Assembly: GCA_020002185.1 (NCBI GenBank)
Contig: CM034531.1
Coordinates: 88,119,046-88,183,045, forward strand
From: Paraescarpia echinospica
Taxonomy: Eukaryota; Annelida; Polychaeta; Sabellida; Siboglinidae
Direction of reading: 5' to 3'
Length of the DNA stretch: 64,000 nucleotides
Position 1 is the stretch's first letter, and each line of letters opens with the position of its first letter. Position numbers and translations under genes: made by a program. The notes under the pieces were generated by a model. It made no database searches. It saw nothing but the letters and a program-made list of their open reading frames with translations, and had not been told where the DNA came from. Positions 60,555 through 64,000 of the stretch are shown in pieces.

Positions 60555-60963
60555 GTGGAAATTAACTGACTGATTTAAGTTGTTATGATAAATTGTACAA
60601 CTCCTTGATATATCGATATTCTAGTGATATTATGATATTATACACGTTACTTTCTGTAGCTGGATACAATATATGTTTGCTATGTATGTTTATTGATGTA
60701 GATTATTTCCCGTTGGTTGCATTAGATATAATTATTCGGAAAACGAGCCCAAGCTCGGCGAATCCTATTCGACTTGTAGTTGTAGACGCATTCGCATTCA
60801 TTATTTTGAATAAAATTCGATTCATGTGGAACCGTAAGATAACTGCGTGTTCCTCTATAATGACTAGTGTTTGTATTACATCGGAATATTGCACAATAAC
60901 TCATTCTGACGCTCGTTTCGACCCAAAAGCAATACTTATAAACATGCTCTGAATAATTGGAAA

Positions 60964-61022
60964 GGGCGATATTGTAGTGGTTAGCACATCCGCCTGACAT
61001 GCCGGCGTGCCGAGTTCAATAC
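60964..61022 (+). repeat. Second tRNA-like head next to the LINE 5' end
   Basis: The text gtagtggttagcacatccg (A-box-like) and cgagttcaat (B-box-like) is spaced as in a tRNA, with a possible loop TGACAT. The 3' acceptor side is missing because LINE coding text begins at about 61023. It is probably a SINE or pseudo-tRNA interrupted by the LINE insertion. Confidence 0.35.
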
Positions 61023-61431
61023 AACATGCAACGAAATCGACGTCACTTTCGTCGACAATGAAGCCAACTTTACCTTCCGAAATGGGGCCGCCGACGATGC
61101 TGCTTTCCAGAAGAACGGACTGCACTTGTCTGAGAGTGGAATTGGCAGATTGCTGTCAAATCTCGCTCTCCCGGAACAGTTACCGAGGCGCAACCAATGT
61201 CAACAACAACACCGACACATGGCAGCGAACCATGGTCAATCACACAGAGCGTCGCCTGACAATAACTGTACAGTGGTTGAACGGCGTACTCGTCAGAGGC
61301 ACACGCTGGGCAAGTGTGCCAAATGTGGTGAGAAGAACCACGTCACTGCCACCTGCAGACACCCCGAGAAAGTGCAGTGTCGTCAGTGCGGGGAACGGGG
61401 ACATAAAGAAACACACCACACCCGTGATTAG
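61023..61431 (+). pseudogene. LINE ORF1, 5'-truncated: SGNH-like end plus CCHC knuckles
   Basis: One frame is open from about 61023 to the TAG at 61429-61431, without an upstream ATG. It begins inside an SGNH/GDSL-esterase-like C-terminus: VTFVDNEANFTFRNGAADD, then NGLHLSESGIGRLLSNL (the DGLHLS...G...L..NL block with the catalytic His; the usual Asp is Asn here). A Gln/His-rich linker follows, then two zinc knuckles: CAKCGEKNHVTATC and CRQCGERGHKETHH. Esterase domains and CCHC knuckles are both known in ORF1 of CR1-like LINEs. The N-terminal part is absent, which fits ordinary 5' truncation on insertion. Confidence 0.65.
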
Positions 61432-61434
61432 GGA

Positions 61435-64000
61435 ATGGGCCTAAACGATCTGGCCATTGAACACTCATCGAACATGCAAATTGTGGACTCTAATACAACG
61501 CGGTATTGTGTTCCCAATCCTACAGGGAGCATAAAACGCAAATGGGATCTGCCCTCCCTAATTAATTTAAACGCCAGGTCTTTGAGCAGTGAAAAAATGG
61601 ACGAACTGCAAGTAACTGTAGTAACACATGACGTGTCGATTGTATGTGGTAGTTAAACATGGTTTAAAGAGTATATGGATTCTAATAGCCTTACTATGCA
61701 AGGGTTTTGCTTGGAGAGGAAAGATAGAGGTCACGGACGAGCCGGAGGTGTAGCTTGCTACATTAGAAATGACTTAATGTATACGAGGATGAGTGATATG
61801 GAGGCTCACGATTTAGAGGTTATATGGATTAAGATTATGCCGAAAAAAATGCCTAGGAAATTGTCATGTATATTGTTAGCATGTATATATTACACTCCAA
61901 AGAATGAGTATTTAAAAATACGTGGCCATATAATCACGTGCATAGATATCATGGTACGCAGACATCCAGAATGTGGTGTGATTGTAACTGGGGATTTCAA
62001 TCCGTTGCATGACAACTTTATGAAAACGCACTATAGATTTGTCCAATTAGTGAATGTAGTAACACGTGGACAGGCGATATTAGATAAAATATGGACGAAC
62101 ATGGAGGAGGTATATACATCGCCTGTTACTATTTCCGAACTTGGGTCATCAGACCACAACATGGTGTTGCTTAAACCAAAATGTAACCGTTTAGTTGACT
62201 CTGGGTGTGTGACACGTTTAACCGTAAGGTGTATGGGGCCAAATGAAAAAGCCGCATTCGCTATGGCTTTGTCTGCCATTAAATGGGAACCACTATTTAG
62301 GCTGGAGTCATGTGCAGATCAGTATTTATATTATAAAACTGTTATTTGCAACCTCATGGAAATATGCTTTCCTACTAAGGTCGTGACGCGGCACACAGCT
62401 GATAAACCATGGGATACGGACTGGTTTAGAGCATTAGTACGTAACAGACAGCGCGCTCACATGAGTGGTGATTTGAACCAAGCAAAACTATTGCGTAATA
62501 AGGTTAACCGCGCCGCTTCGAAACTTAAGTACAATTGTTATCAAACACAAATTGCAGCACTGAATGAATTAGGTTCCCATGATTGGTGGAAAAATATGAA
62601 ACAAATAATGGGACTTAAAACAAATGACAATTCATGCATGCAAGGTCTGGCTAACAAAACAACGAATGGTGATTGCGCGTTACTAGCCAGTAGAATGAAT
62701 GAGTTTTTTGTATATGTAAGTGAACATTTACCTCGTTTAAATAAGGATCACAAAATATTCACAGTAAACGAGGAAGTGCCAGATCAGTATGTCATCGATG
62801 TAATGACTACTTTTAAAGCTTTACAGAATGTTAAGGTGAACAAGGCTACTGGGCCTGATAACATTCCTGCGTGGGTGTTAAGAAATCACGCAAACGTCCT
62901 CGCTCCTCCATTAACTGCCATCTTTAACAAGTCTCTAAGAGAAGGTGTACTCCTATGGAATGGAAAATGGCCAACATAATACCTTTACCAAAAACAAACC
63001 CACCTGTGTCGATTGAAAAAGACATTAGACCAATTTCACTAACTCCAATAGCTGCTAAGGTATTTGAATCAATAATAATGAAATGGGTGGATGACACAAT
63101 TGAAGGAAAAATTGATGCTAAGCAATTTGGTGGAATTAGTGGAACTTCCACAACAGACGTTCTTGTCGAAATGATACACAAATGGTATGAGGCGACTGAT
63201 AAATTGGATTCTTATGTCCGTGTTGTAATGCTAGATTTTAGCAAAGCGTTTGACCTTATTAATCATCATTTGTTACTAGAAAAGCTACAGTTGTATGGTT
63301 TGCCTTCACATATTATAAGATGGATGGCAACATTTTTACTGGACAGAACTCAACAAGTAAAAATAGGAAATGAATATTCGCATCCTGGTCACCCCAATGG
63401 GGGAGTACCACAAGGAACACTGTGTGGACCTAAATGTTTTCTAGACTACATAAATGATTTAGAAACGCCTGTTCCGTTATATAAATATATAGATGACAGT
63501 ACATTGTTCGAAGTATGCGACAGAAAGGGTGTATCTGTTATACAAGAATCGGTTGACGTTGCCGCTAGGTGGACAGAACAGAATGATATGAAAATTAATT
63601 CAGGAAAATCAAAAGAGATGATCATCTGTTTTGCACAAGACCGCAATTTTCGAAACGCTATCCCGAATATAACGATCGATGGAAAAGATTTAGATCAAGT
63701 AGACCATGCCAAACTTCTAGGTGTTACAATTTCACAGGATCTGACATGGAATAAGCATGTCGAAAATATTGTGAAAAAGGCCGGGAAACGATTGTACATG
63801 TTGTATCAGTTAAAGCGAGTAGGAATTACCCAGAATGATCTGATCACTATATATGTCAGTGTTGTGAGACCTGTTTTAGAATATGCATGCCCTGTATGGC
63901 ACACTAACTTGCCACAATATTTATCTGACAGTATTGAAATGATACAAAAAAGAGCATTAAAGTGTATTTTTCCTGCAATAAGTTACGCTGAGATACTTAT
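61435..64000 (+). pseudogene. LINE ORF2 (endonuclease-RT), runs off the window
   Basis: ORF2 starts at 61435, 3 nt after the ORF1 stop. Endonuclease: LINLNARSLSSEKMDEL (Asn), an in-frame TAA at 61654-61656 where ETW is expected (reads VCGS-stop-TWF), GRAGGVACYIRND, VTGDFNPLHDN and SSDHNMVLL. Linker: VNKATGPDNIPAWVL. A frameshift near 62.95 kb moves the frame; RT then reads open to the window edge: DIRPISLTPIAAKVFES, VVMLDFSKAFDLINHHLL (Asp), GGVPQGTLCGPKCFLDYIND, YKYIDDSTLFE (YIDD catalytic pair) and LLGVTISQDLTWNKHV. It is of CR1-like type and mostly well preserved. Two lesions visible in the window make it inactive as assembled. Confidence 0.8.

Overview
The window is animal nuclear DNA. 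Its only near-complete host gene is split by GT/AG introns, it is AT-rich with many microsatellites, and most coding-like sequence comes from decayed retroelements (several LINEs and a Penelope-like element). I see no operons, no bacterial-type genes and no rRNA. The host gene resembles the PIF family of molluscan shell-matrix proteins (chitin-binding domain plus a laminin-G-like domain), so a mollusc or another lophotrochozoan is the best guess. This is inference; no species can be named.

Layout. 1-9 kb: mostly unassigned DNA with a tyrosine-recombinase remnant (2.2-2.6 kb), a CpG-rich patch (5.0-5.6 kb), a decayed minus-strand LINE (6.06-7.63 kb) and an approximately 780-bp compound microsatellite (7.91-8.69 kb). 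9.0-10.5 kb: three minus-strand exons of a PIF-like paralog. 11.70-23.57 kb: a large inverted repeat with two 5,550-bp arms and a 770-bp spacer. Each arm carries the same broken LINE and Penelope-like element. The spacer carries a second copy of the PIF-like gene's TATA promoter and first exon. 24.0-25.2 kb: minus-strand LINE fragment. 27.4-34.2 kb: an AT-rich plus-strand LINE split by a 4,999-bp insertion whose termini are inverted repeats and which holds a decayed, intron-containing transposase-like gene. 34,235-35,234: assembly gap of exactly 1,000 N. 35.2-39.0 kb: the best-preserved LINE (minus), with ORF1, endonuclease and reverse transcriptase and one visible internal stop. 44.0-50.65 kb: a remnant of an unidentified multi-copy family, a minus-strand LINE and a plus-strand RTE-like LINE. 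53.2-58.55 kb: the complete PIF-like gene (plus strand, 7 coding exons, 355 codons). 60.5-64.0 kb: tRNA-like sequences and a 5'-truncated plus-strand LINE with SGNH-like and zinc-knuckle sequence, running off the window.

How the parts relate. The complete gene at 53-58 kb and the fragments at 9-10.5 kb and 17.6-18.0 kb look like two copies of one ancestral gene. The second copy was broken up by retroelements: its promoter and first exon now sit between long inverted arms and point away from its last three exons. Recombination between the arms would turn that promoter round. This is the most unusual arrangement in the window. Whether it is biological or an assembly artefact cannot be decided from sequence alone.
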